NCBI GenBank assembly: GCA_963789015.1
Contig: CAWBIU010000003.1
Span: 372,001-436,000 of the forward strand
DNA: 64,000 nt
From: JAOPZW01 sp963789015
GTDB lineage: Bacteria; Actinomycetota; Thermoleophilia; Solirubrobacterales; Solirubrobacteraceae
Direction: 5' to 3'
The notes beneath the pieces are model-generated. The model did not search any database and was not told where the DNA came from. It worked only from the letters and a program-made list of their open reading frames with translations. Numbering within the stretch: the stretch's first letter is position 1; every line of letters begins with the position of its first letter. Both the position numbers and the translations under genes were made by a program. Below, piece after piece: positions 1 to 6,369 of the stretch.

Positions 1-1314
1 TCATGGGTCCTCGTTGATCGTGGCATCGACGGCGGCATCGGCGAAGAACAGGCGCACGGCGCCGGCGGCGCGCGCCGCCTCGGCGCTCGTGACGACGTTG
101 CCGTCGCGGTCGTCGACGACGGCGTAGCCGCGCTCGACGACGCGCTCGGGGTCGTGCGCGGCGAGCGCGAGGGCGAGCCCGTCGAGGGCGGCTCGGCGCC
201 CGGCGGCGTCGGGGCCCGCGGCGGCGGCGCTGCGGCGGCGCAGGGCCTCGGCGCGCCGGCGGCCGGCGCGGCGCTCGCCCTGCAGCCTGCGCGTCGCGCT
301 CGCACGCAGCTCGCGCAGCGTCTGGTGCAGGACCCGGCGTTGGCGCGCGACGTGCTCGCCCGGCGCACGCGACAGGCGCGCCAGCTCGCGGGCGCGCACG
401 ACGACCGCGCGGCGCGAGTGCGTCGTCAGGCGCTCGGCGGCCGCGCGCAGCGCTGCGCGCGCCTCGCCCGGGTGCAGCGGCACCGCGGCCTCGGCGGCGT
501 GCGTGGGCGTCGAGCAGCTCACCGCCGCGACGTCGTCGATCAGCGTTCGGTCGCCGTGGTGGCCGACGGAGGCGATGACGGGCACGCGCAGCATGGCCAC
601 CGTCCGGCACAGTGACTCGTCGCAGAACGCGAACAGGTCGGCGAGCGAGCCGCCGCCGCGCGCGACGACGATGACCTCGACCTCGGCCAGGGAGGCGAGG
701 TCGGTCAGCGCCCGCGCCACCGCGCCCGCCGCGCGGCGGTCCTGCACCGGCGCGTAGGCCCACACGAGCCGGCCCGACCAGCCGCGCCGGCGCAGCCCGG
801 CGAGCACGTCGCCGCGCGCCTTGCCCGTCTCGGCCGTCACGACGCCGATGCAGCGCGGCAGCGACGGGCGCGGGAGGCGCTTCTGGGGCTCGAGCAGGCC
901 CTCGGCGGCGAGCCGCCGGCGCAGCGCGTCGAGCTGGGCGAGCAGGTCGCCATCGCCCGCCACGCGCAGGCCGGTGACGTCGAAGGAGAACGACGGCGAC
1001 GACGTGCGCGAGCCCGGGTAGTAGTCCGGCCCGCCGGCGACGACGACCTGAGCGCCGTCGGCGAGCGCGCCCTCCGGTAGCCCGAGGCGGTCGAAGGCGT
1101 CGCGCCACATCGCGCACGGGACGGCGCCGGAGGCGTCGCGGAGCTCGAAGAACACGCGCGTGCGCGCGACGGCCACGTTGAAGACCTCGCCGAACAGCTG
1201 GACGCGGGCGCGCTTGCGCAGCTCCTCGCGCAGCAGGCCGGCGTAGGAGCCGACCGGGAACGGCCCCGGGAAGACCGAGCCGGCCAGGCCCTCGGGGCGC
1301 AGCTGCTCAGCCAT
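1..1314 (-). CDS. xseA: Exodeoxyribonuclease VII large subunit
   Basis: Large subunit of exonuclease VII, which degrades single-stranded DNA ends in the cytoplasm together with several small XseB subunits. The product has 437 residues, normal for the family. An N-terminal OB fold (about residues 15-115) precedes the catalytic region, which shows ARGGGSLADL, an FCDE acidic pair and VGHHGDRTLIDD followed by STPTHAAEAA; the C-terminal half is Arg-rich and helical. The family usually has GHE where this protein has GHH. I start at the ATG at 1314 because the OB fold begins directly after it; an upstream in-frame start would add 12 unlike residues. The stop sits at the window edge. xseB is not seen here and would be expected just outside the window. 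Confidence 0.93.
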   Translation of the reverse strand: MAEQLRPEGLAGSVFPGPFPVGSYAGLLREELRKRARVQLFGEVFNVAVARTRVFFELRDASGAVPCAMWRDAFDRLGLPEGALADGAQVVVAGGPDYYPGSRTSSPSFSFDVTGLRVAGDGDLLAQLDALRRRLAAEGLLEPQKRLPRPSLPRCIGVVTAETGKARGDVLAGLRRRGWSGRLVWAYAPVQDRRAAGAVARALTDLASLAEVEVIVVARGGGSLADLFAFCDESLCRTVAMLRVPVIASVGHHGDRTLIDDVAAVSCSTPTHAAEAAVPLHPGEARAALRAAAERLTTHSRRAVVVRARELARLSRAPGEHVARQRRVLHQTLRELRASATRRLQGERRAGRRRAEALRRRSAAAAGPDAAGRRAALDGLALALAAHDPERVVERGYAVVDDRDGNVVTSAEAARAAGAVRLFFADAAVDATINEDP

Positions 1315-1400
1315 GGCGAATGTCGACCGCGAGCACGCGCATGGACCCACTCACGTTAGGGCGCGAGCCGGACGTGCTCGCCCCCGCGGGGTATCAGCCG

Positions 1401-1703
1401 CTAGTGCGACGGGCCGTCGGAGGACGGCGAGGGCGCCGCGGCCAGCGAGGGCAGCCGGGGCAGGGGCTCCTCGCCCTCGCTGCGCGTCTCGCCGGTGAAG
1501 CCCAGCTCGGTCAGCCGCCTGATCTCGCGCTCGCCTTCGAGGCGTGCCGGATGGTCGGCGGGGAGGCCGCTGATCAACCGCGCGATGCGGTTGCGGATCT
1601 GCAGCGCGAAGTGCGGCGTCGCGGCGCCCATGAGCTGGCGCACGTCATCGACGGTGACCTCGTGGGTGGCGCTGCGGCGGGTGGGATGCTCGGCTTCGGA
1701 CAT
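1401..1703 (-). CDS. Conserved-looking hypothetical protein, 100 aa
   Basis: I do not recognise this protein. It has 100 residues. The middle (about 15-70) looks like a helical domain containing VDDVRQLMGAATPHF and a basic stretch RNRIARLISGLP, and the tail is Pro/Ser-rich and probably disordered. There is no signal peptide or membrane segment. It starts 3 bp after the stop of the upstream lipoprotein gene on the same strand, and xseA follows 86 bp downstream, so the three may be co-transcribed. Its position beside xseA raises the question of whether it is XseB, but it lacks the XseB pattern (short, with LE-rich helical repeats), so I do not call it that. Confidence 0.7.
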   Translation of the reverse strand: MSEAEHPTRRSATHEVTVDDVRQLMGAATPHFALQIRNRIARLISGLPADHPARLEGEREIRRLTELGFTGETRSEGEEPLPRLPSLAAAPSPSSDGPSH

Positions 1704-1706
1704 CGG

Positions 1707-2891
1707 TCAGGAGGTGGGCCGGTCGGCCTCGCGCTGCTGCACGGGAGAGATCTCCAGCAGCGAGTCGATGCGCGATTGGACGCCGACCGTGATGGCCTTG
1801 GCGTCGCCGATGATCCAGCCGTGATTGTAGACGCCGCGCACGGGATCGCGGTTGTAGCCCGGCTGGATGTCGAGCAGGTAGTCGGAGATCGGCTTGTCCA
1901 CCGACCCGGCGCTCGAGAGCAGGATCAGCGGCCCGTAGGTCCCGCTCGCCGACAGCGGCGCGGCGGCCGCGGCGTCGAGCGGGCGGTCGGCGCGCGCGAA
2001 CACGAGGCCGTGCCCGGGGTCGATCACGCCCCACCCGAACGAGCCGTCGGTGAAGCGGGCGAAGTCGATGCTCGAGCGCACGGCGTCGCCGCTGCCCACG
2101 CGCGTCACGTCGCCGAGCTTGCCGAGCTGCTCCTCGACGGCGGCCGAGACGACCTCCTCGGGGCCGAGGACGTAGATGCGCGGCTTCTCGTGCGTGCGCA
2201 GCGCCGCCGTGGTCTCGGGCGGGATCTGGTCGCGGCGCACGAACAGCACGGAGTCGCCGGACTTCGCCGCCCAGGCCGCGGCGGGCATCGCGTAGCCCGG
2301 GTCGTCGGCGGAGACGACGAGGACGTTGTCGCTCGCCCGCCCGCTGGCCACCGCCTGCAGGGCATCGATCGCCTGCGCAAGCGCGAACGGGTCCTTGCCC
2401 GACACGTCGTTGGACTTCAGGCCCGACGGCTTGGCGGCGTCGCCGACGCGCACGACCTGGGCGCCGCCCGCCTCCTCGGCCCCGGTGGGCGCGAGCTCGT
2501 CGAGAGCCTCCTTGCTCGCCGGCGGCATGTCGGACCCGTCGGTGAGCAGGATCGGGACGCGCAGCGGCGGGGCGGCGAAGACGGCCGCGGCCACGCCGGC
2601 GCGCCAGTCGCCGGCGTCCACGAGCGCGACGGCCTTCGGGCGCGAGGCCTGCGCGGCCTCCGGGAAGACGGCGCGCGCGACGGCGGCGGCGTTGGCGATC
2701 GGATCGGCGCCCGAGATGCGCGTCGTGTTCTTCGTGGCGACGGCCGGGAAGCCGAGGTCCGCGGCGGCGTCGTCCTCCTTGTCGGCGCTCGGAGCGCCGT
2801 TCACGCCGGCGTCTCCGCTCGAGCGTCCGCAGCCCGCGAGGACCGCGCCGAGCAACGTCAGGAGGACGAGCAGGAGGGCGCTGCGTCGCAT
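1707..2891 (-). CDS. Secreted lipoprotein with cell-wall-binding repeat 2-like region
   Basis: A 394-residue exported lipoprotein. The N-terminus is MRR followed by a hydrophobic stretch ending in the lipobox LAGC (Cys near residue 21), so it should be lipid-anchored outside the membrane. The segment RISGADPIANAAAVARAVFP and the later alternation of short hydrophobic strands (PILLTDG, NVLVVSADD, RIYVLG) match the style of the cell-wall-binding repeat 2 family, found in actinobacterial and clostridial surface proteins. The C-terminal part is not assigned. It is the first gene of a probable three-gene minus-strand unit with the 100-aa hypothetical and xseA. The family call rests on motif resemblance only; its ligand is unknown. 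Confidence 0.7.
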   Translation of the reverse strand: MRRSALLLVLLTLLGAVLAGCGRSSGDAGVNGAPSADKEDDAAADLGFPAVATKNTTRISGADPIANAAAVARAVFPEAAQASRPKAVALVDAGDWRAGVAAAVFAAPPLRVPILLTDGSDMPPASKEALDELAPTGAEEAGGAQVVRVGDAAKPSGLKSNDVSGKDPFALAQAIDALQAVASGRASDNVLVVSADDPGYAMPAAAWAAKSGDSVLFVRRDQIPPETTAALRTHEKPRIYVLGPEEVVSAAVEEQLGKLGDVTRVGSGDAVRSSIDFARFTDGSFGWGVIDPGHGLVFARADRPLDAAAAAPLSASGTYGPLILLSSAGSVDKPISDYLLDIQPGYNRDPVRGVYNHGWIIGDAKAITVGVQSRIDSLLEISPVQQREADRPTS

Positions 2892-3065
2892 CCGTGCCGA
2901 CGATAGCGGCAGGCCGCCCGGGAGACGCCGCCGGCACGCGGTTTTCCGGCGCGCCGGAGGCCGGATCGAGGCACTCTGCGCCGCGTCGCATGGCGGTCAT
3001 CGAACGGCGCCACTCCCCAAACCTGGGTACTACAACCGGAAATCCCGGAGTTCTCCGCTACCCTC

Positions 3066-3196
3066 ACGCGCCTCACGCCGAATCCCCGGACGGTCCGGGG
3101 AACGGGGGACCCAATCAACTGGGGCGAATCTCGCGGTCGATCCGTGGGAGGCGCAGGCTCTTTCCGCGCCAGCCCGACAGCTAACCCCGCAGGCCG
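3066..3196 (+). promoter_or_regulatory. c-di-AMP riboswitch (ydaO-yuaA class)
   Basis: The conserved blocks of the ydaO/yuaA cyclic di-AMP riboswitch appear in order: GCCGAATCC (3078 on), ACGGGGGACCCA (3102 on), GGGGCGAATC (3121 on) and AGCCCGACAGCTAACC followed by CCGCAGGC (3171-3194). Between the second and third blocks the spacer is very short. It ends about 20 nt before the start codon of an NlpC/P60 hydrolase, a classic target in actinobacteria, where ligand binding usually turns expression off. The rest of the 2892-3065 interval, between this element and the divergent lipoprotein gene, holds no gene I can see. Confidence 0.92.
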
Positions 3197-3214
3197 ACGA
3201 AAGAGGTTGTTGTC

Positions 3215-3766
3215 GTGTGGGGTAGGTCCCTGATGGTGTCGTTCACGCTGGGCATGCTCGGGCTGTTCGCGGCCCCGGCCGCGATGGCGGAGGAGCCCCC
3301 GACCGGTGGGCTCGTGGCTCCCGGCGCCGAGCCGGCGGTCGACGGCGAAGTGGCGACGGTCGTCGACGGTGTCGCCTACGCGCCGGCGTCGGCGCCGCAG
3401 GCGGTCAAGGAGGCCATCTGGGCCGCCAACGCGATCATCGGCCGCCCGTACCGCTACGGCGGCGGCCACGGCCGCGGCTTCGTCGACCGCGGCTACGACT
3501 GCTCCGGCACGGTCTCCTACGCGCTGCACGGCGCCGGCCTGCTCGGGCGCCCGCGTGACTCCTCGTCGTTCATGAGCTGGGGCGAGTCCGGTCGCGGCGA
3601 CTGGATCACGGTCTACACGAACCCGGGTCACGCCTACGTGGTCATCGCCGGGCTGCGCCTGGACACGAGCGCGGCGGGCGATCCGAGCGGCGACCGCGGG
3701 CCGCGCTGGCGCCCGACGCTGCGCTCCTCGCGCGGCTTCAAGGCGCGCCACCCCGAAGGCCTGTAG
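3215..3766 (+). CDS. Secreted NlpC/P60-type peptidoglycan hydrolase
   Basis: A 183-residue exported cysteine peptidase expected to cut peptide stems of peptidoglycan outside the membrane. The signal peptide (MVSFTLGMLGLFAAPAAMA) ends near residue 25. The catalytic domain fills the C-terminal two thirds, with the nucleophile in YDCSG (Cys96) and the general base in NPGHAYVVI (His139). The GTG at 3215 has a purine-rich ribosome site (GAAAGAGG) at good spacing; an ATG at 3233 would also preserve the signal peptide. Expression should be controlled by the c-di-AMP riboswitch just upstream, which couples cell-wall cutting to the second messenger. It appears to be a single-gene unit. Confidence 0.87.
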   Translation: MWGRSLMVSFTLGMLGLFAAPAAMAEEPPTGGLVAPGAEPAVDGEVATVVDGVAYAPASAPQAVKEAIWAANAIIGRPYRYGGGHGRGFVDRGYDCSGTVSYALHGAGLLGRPRDSSSFMSWGESGRGDWITVYTNPGHAYVVIAGLRLDTSAAGDPSGDRGPRWRPTLRSSRGFKARHPEGL

Positions 3767-3794
3767 CGCCGCGCGTTCGCGCGCGGACGCGCGC

Positions 3795-3833
3795 ATGGAC
3801 ATCCTCAGGATCGACCGCAGCTTCGTGCAGCCC
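3795..3833 (+). pseudogene. Possible scrap of an EAL-domain gene
   Basis: This short reading frame encodes MDILRIDRSFVQP. It closely matches the conserved EAL phosphodiesterase motif usually seen as VDILKIDRSFV, a metal-binding and catalytic segment of c-di-GMP phosphodiesterases. Nothing else of an EAL domain is visible on either side, and the frame runs straight into the inverted repeat at 3848-3890. If not chance, it is a relic left by recombination or deletion between the NlpC/P60 gene and the AbiEi/DUF559 gene. The match is only about 11 residues long. Confidence 0.3.
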
Positions 3834-3847
3834 GGGGCGAACTTCGC

Positions 3848-3890
3848 CCGAGGTCTCCTATGCACGGCATGCGTGCACAGGAGACCTCGG
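3848..3890. repeat. 19-bp near-perfect inverted repeat over a start codon
   Basis: The left arm 3848-3866 (CCGAGGTCTCCTATGCACG) and right arm 3872-3890 are reverse complements except for one position, with a 5-nt loop GCATG. The two candidate ATG codons of the following gene lie in the left arm (3860) and the loop (3869). A second small hairpin, GGGCGAA-C-TTCGCCC, directly precedes it at about 3836-3849. The structure could be an operator, a translation-blocking hairpin or a terminator for the upstream hydrolase gene. No T-run follows, which argues against a simple intrinsic terminator. Confidence 0.75.
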
Positions 3891-4753
3891 ATGGCCTTGA
3901 TGGGGCGATCGCGGCCGTCGCGACGCGGCAGTACGGGGTCGTCTCCCGTGACGACCTCCTGCGGATCGGGGTGTCGCGGGGCGGGATCGAGCGCCGCATC
4001 GCCGCCGGTCGTCTGCTCCGAGTGCACCGCGGCGTCTACGCCGTCGGCCATCGCGCTCCGCGCCGCGAGGCAAGGTGGCTCGCGGCGGCCCTGGCGGGCG
4101 GGCAGGCCGCGGTCCTCAGCCACCGCAGCGCCGGCGCGCTCTGGGAGATCATCGATCGCGAGCTCGGCGTGCCCGACGTCACGGCGCCCGCACGGCGGCG
4201 CACAGCCGGAATCGTCATGCATCGTGGCCGGCTGGCGGCGCCGGACCGGACCGTCCACCGCGGCATCCCGGTCACGAGCCCCGCACGCACGCTCGTCGAC
4301 CTCGCCCACGTGCTCGAGCCCGAAGACCTCACTCGCGCCGTCCGCGAGGCCCAGTTCCGGCGCCTGTTCGACCCTCCCTCGCTGCGCGATGCGCTGAGTC
4401 GCCGGCCGTCGCGGAGGCTCCGCGCGCTGGTCGAGGACCTCGCGCCGACCCAGTCGCCGCTCGAGGACCGGCTGCTCGCCATCTGCGACCGCCATCGCGT
4501 CCCCAGGCCGCTGACCCAGCAGCAGGTCGCCGGGCGCCGCGTCGACTTCCTCTGGCCGGCGCGGCGCGTTGTCGTCGAGACCGACGGGTACGCGGGACAC
4601 GGCACGCCGAGCGCGTTCCAGCGCGACAGGGCGATGGACAACGCGCTGCAGCTCCGCGGCTACACCGTCCTGCGGTTCACCCGCGCGGACATCGTCGGGC
4701 GGCCGCACCACGTCGCCGGCCAGATACGCGCGGCGTTGCGCCGCGACCCCTAG
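3860..4753 (+). CDS. AbiEi antitoxin-like N-terminus fused to DUF559 nuclease-like domain
   Basis: A 297-residue protein. The first ~80 residues (ATRQYGVVSRDDLLRIGVSRGGIERRIAAG, then LLRVHRGVYAVG) resemble the winged-helix N-terminus of type IV AbiEi-family antitoxins. The C-terminal ~100 residues (SPLEDRLLAICDRHRVPRP, VDFLWPARRVVVETDGY, RDRAMDNALQLRGYTVLRFT) resemble DUF559, a very-short-patch-repair-like endonuclease fold with conserved acidic residues. This fusion is frequent in high-GC actinobacteria and its role is unclear. No AbiEii-type toxin gene adjoins it. The start could be 3860 or 3869, both inside the inverted repeat; a ribosome site is not evident. Its stop codon overlaps the convergent thioesterase stop. 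Confidence 0.82.
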   Translation: MHGMRAQETSDGLDGAIAAVATRQYGVVSRDDLLRIGVSRGGIERRIAAGRLLRVHRGVYAVGHRAPRREARWLAAALAGGQAAVLSHRSAGALWEIIDRELGVPDVTAPARRRTAGIVMHRGRLAAPDRTVHRGIPVTSPARTLVDLAHVLEPEDLTRAVREAQFRRLFDPPSLRDALSRRPSRRLRALVEDLAPTQSPLEDRLLAICDRHRVPRPLTQQQVAGRRVDFLWPARRVVVETDGYAGHGTPSAFQRDRAMDNALQLRGYTVLRFTRADIVGRPHHVAGQIRAALRRDP

Positions 4754-5260
4754 CGCACCGGCAGGTCGTGCTCGCGCTCGCGCTGCGCGAAGATCTCCTC
4801 GCGCTCGGCCAGGCGGTTGGCGCGGCGCACCTGCGCCTCGCGCTCGCGGCGCTGCTCCTCGGGCGTCTCGGCGACCAGCGGCGGGACGGCGACGGGCGCG
4901 CCGTGCTCGTCGAGCGCGACGATCGTGACGTAGGCGGAGTTCGTGTGGCGGACCTCGCCGGTGAGCGGGTTCTCGGCGCTCACGCGCACTCCGACCTCCA
5001 TCGATGTGCGCCACACGGCGTTGACCGACGCGGCGAGCGTCAGCAGCTCGCCGACGTGGATCGGAAGCAGGAACGTCATGCGGTCCACCGCGGCGGTGAC
5101 GACGCGCCGCCGGGCGTGGCGGATCGCCGCCGAGCGCGGCCGCCTCGTCGCAGAGCTTCATGACCGTTCCGCCGTGCACGAACCCGGACACGTTGGCGTC
5201 GGCGGGGCCCATCCACTGCACGAGCGCGCTGCGCGACTCGCTTGCGGTTCGCGGCTCCAT
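4750..5260 (-). CDS. Acyl-CoA thioesterase (hotdog fold), frameshifted
   Basis: Hotdog-fold thioesterase that hydrolyses acyl-CoA to free acid and CoA. The N-terminal part (PADANVSGFVHGGTVMKLCDEAAA) reads from the ATG at 5260; the continuation (AAIRHARRRVVTAAVDRMTF, SVNAVWRTSMEVGVRVSAEN) lies in another frame. Removing one base near 5131 joins them into about 169 residues, the normal family length. The HGGTVMKLCDEAA segment with its acidic residue is the catalytic helix region. A charged tail rich in Arg and Glu follows the fold. The single-base defect is more likely a sequence error than decay, since both halves are well conserved. It is convergent with the AbiEi/DUF559 gene. Confidence 0.82.
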
Positions 5261-5310
5261 CGGCGCTCGGTACGCTAGCGGGAGAAAGCGAAGCGCTCCT
5301 AGGAGGGTTC

Positions 5311-6066
5311 ATGCCCGGTATGGGCGGACGGATGTCCACCGTCATCAAGGCGAAGATCTCGAAGCTGCTCGACAAGGCCGAGGACCCTGGCGAGACGCTC
5401 GACTACAGCTATCAGAAGCAGCTCGAGTCGCTGCAGAACGTCAAGAAGGGCATCGCCGACGTCGTCACGGCGAAGAAGCGCCTGCAGATGCAGTCCTCGA
5501 AGATCGAGCAGTCGGTCGTCAAGCTCGACACGCAGGCGCGCCAGGCGCTCGCGGCCGGCAACGAGGACCTTGCGCGCATCGCCCTGGAGCGCAAGAACGT
5601 CGCCCAGACCGAGCTGCAGTCGCTCGACCAGCAGGTCGCCGAGCTCGAGGGCCAGCAGCAGCGGCTGACCGACTCCGAGGCCAAGCTGCGCCAGAAGATC
5701 GAGGCCTTCCGGACCAAGAAGGAGGTCATCAAGGCGCAGTACTCCGCCGCCGAGGCCCAGGTCCGGATCTCCGAGGCCGCCACCGGCGTGGGCGAGGAGA
5801 TGGCCGACGTCGGCCTGGCCATGCAGCGCGCGACCGACAAGACCGAGCAGATGCGCGCGCGCGCCGACGCGGTGCAGGAGCTCGAGGAGGCCGGGACCTT
5901 CGAGGACCTGACCGCGCTCGGCTCCGGCCAGGACGACATCGATCGCCAGCTCTCCGAGCTCAGCTCCTCCAGCCAGGTCGACGACGAGCTGGCCAAGATG
6001 CGGGCCGAGCTGGGCAAGGGCGACGCCGAGGGGTCCAAGCAGATCGGCGAAGGCGGCCCCGCGTGA
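5311..6066 (+). CDS. pspA: PspA/IM30 family membrane-stress protein
   Basis: Phage-shock protein A, a peripheral membrane protein that oligomerises to protect the inner face of the membrane and interacts with stress partners. The 251-residue product is nearly all coiled coil, starting with the amphipathic N-terminal helix STVIKAKISKLLDKAEDP followed by the diagnostic Tyr/Gln/Leu-rich helix around YSYQKQLESLQNVKKG. I start at the ATG at 5311, preceded by AGGAGGG at 5301-5307; an upstream in-frame ATG at 5242 lacks a site and adds unrelated residues. The stop overlaps the pspAA start by 3 nt. The usual partners htpX and pspAB lie 27 kb away (33.1-34.6 kb). Confidence 0.93.
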   Translation: MPGMGGRMSTVIKAKISKLLDKAEDPGETLDYSYQKQLESLQNVKKGIADVVTAKKRLQMQSSKIEQSVVKLDTQARQALAAGNEDLARIALERKNVAQTELQSLDQQVAELEGQQQRLTDSEAKLRQKIEAFRTKKEVIKAQYSAAEAQVRISEAATGVGEEMADVGLAMQRATDKTEQMRARADAVQELEEAGTFEDLTALGSGQDDIDRQLSELSSSSQVDDELAKMRAELGKGDAEGSKQIGEGGPA

Positions 6067-6365
6067 TCGTCCGGGTCTCGAACGAGGCCCAGTACCGGCT
6101 CGACGACGCCCACCACCATCGCCTCGACGAGCTCGACGACGCCGTCGTGGCCGCCGTCGACCGCGACGACGAGGACGCCTTCCACGAGGGCTTCGAGGAG
6201 CTGCTGCAGTTCGTGCGCACGGAGGGCACGGTGATCGACGGCGACGATCTCGAGCCCTCCGAGTTCATCCTCCCGCCGGCGGACATCACCCTCTCCGAGG
6301 CGCGCGAGGAGTTCAGCGGGGAGGGGCTGATCCCCGACCCCGCCTCGCCCGGCAGCAGCGTCTGA
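6063..6365 (+). CDS. pspAA: PspA-associated protein PspAA
   Basis: A 100-residue acidic protein of the PspAA family, which accompanies PspA in actinobacteria and archaea. The sequence opens IVRVSNEAQYRLDDAHHHRLDELD, giving one short strand and a helix, and continues with FHEGFEELLQFVRTEGTVID and the conserved LEPSEFILPPADITLSEA. The GTG start at 6063 overlaps the pspA stop (GTGA), so the two are translationally coupled. PspAA is thought to bind PspA; the biochemical role is not known. It ends 4 bp before the convergent TPP-enzyme gene. Confidence 0.87.
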   Translation: MIVRVSNEAQYRLDDAHHHRLDELDDAVVAAVDRDDEDAFHEGFEELLQFVRTEGTVIDGDDLEPSEFILPPADITLSEAREEFSGEGLIPDPASPGSSV

Positions 6366-6369
6366 CGCG

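Noticed and set aside
1401..1703. Exonuclease VII small subunit (XseB) beside xseA
   Set aside because: The 100-aa protein lacks the XseB sequence pattern and has a disordered tail, so only the location supports it.
2858..5260. An 800-codon open frame on the minus strand
   Set aside because: Only its first ~40 residues (the thioesterase N-terminus) look real. The rest is Arg/Ala-rich shadow of the DUF559 and NlpC genes, as expected in very GC-rich DNA.
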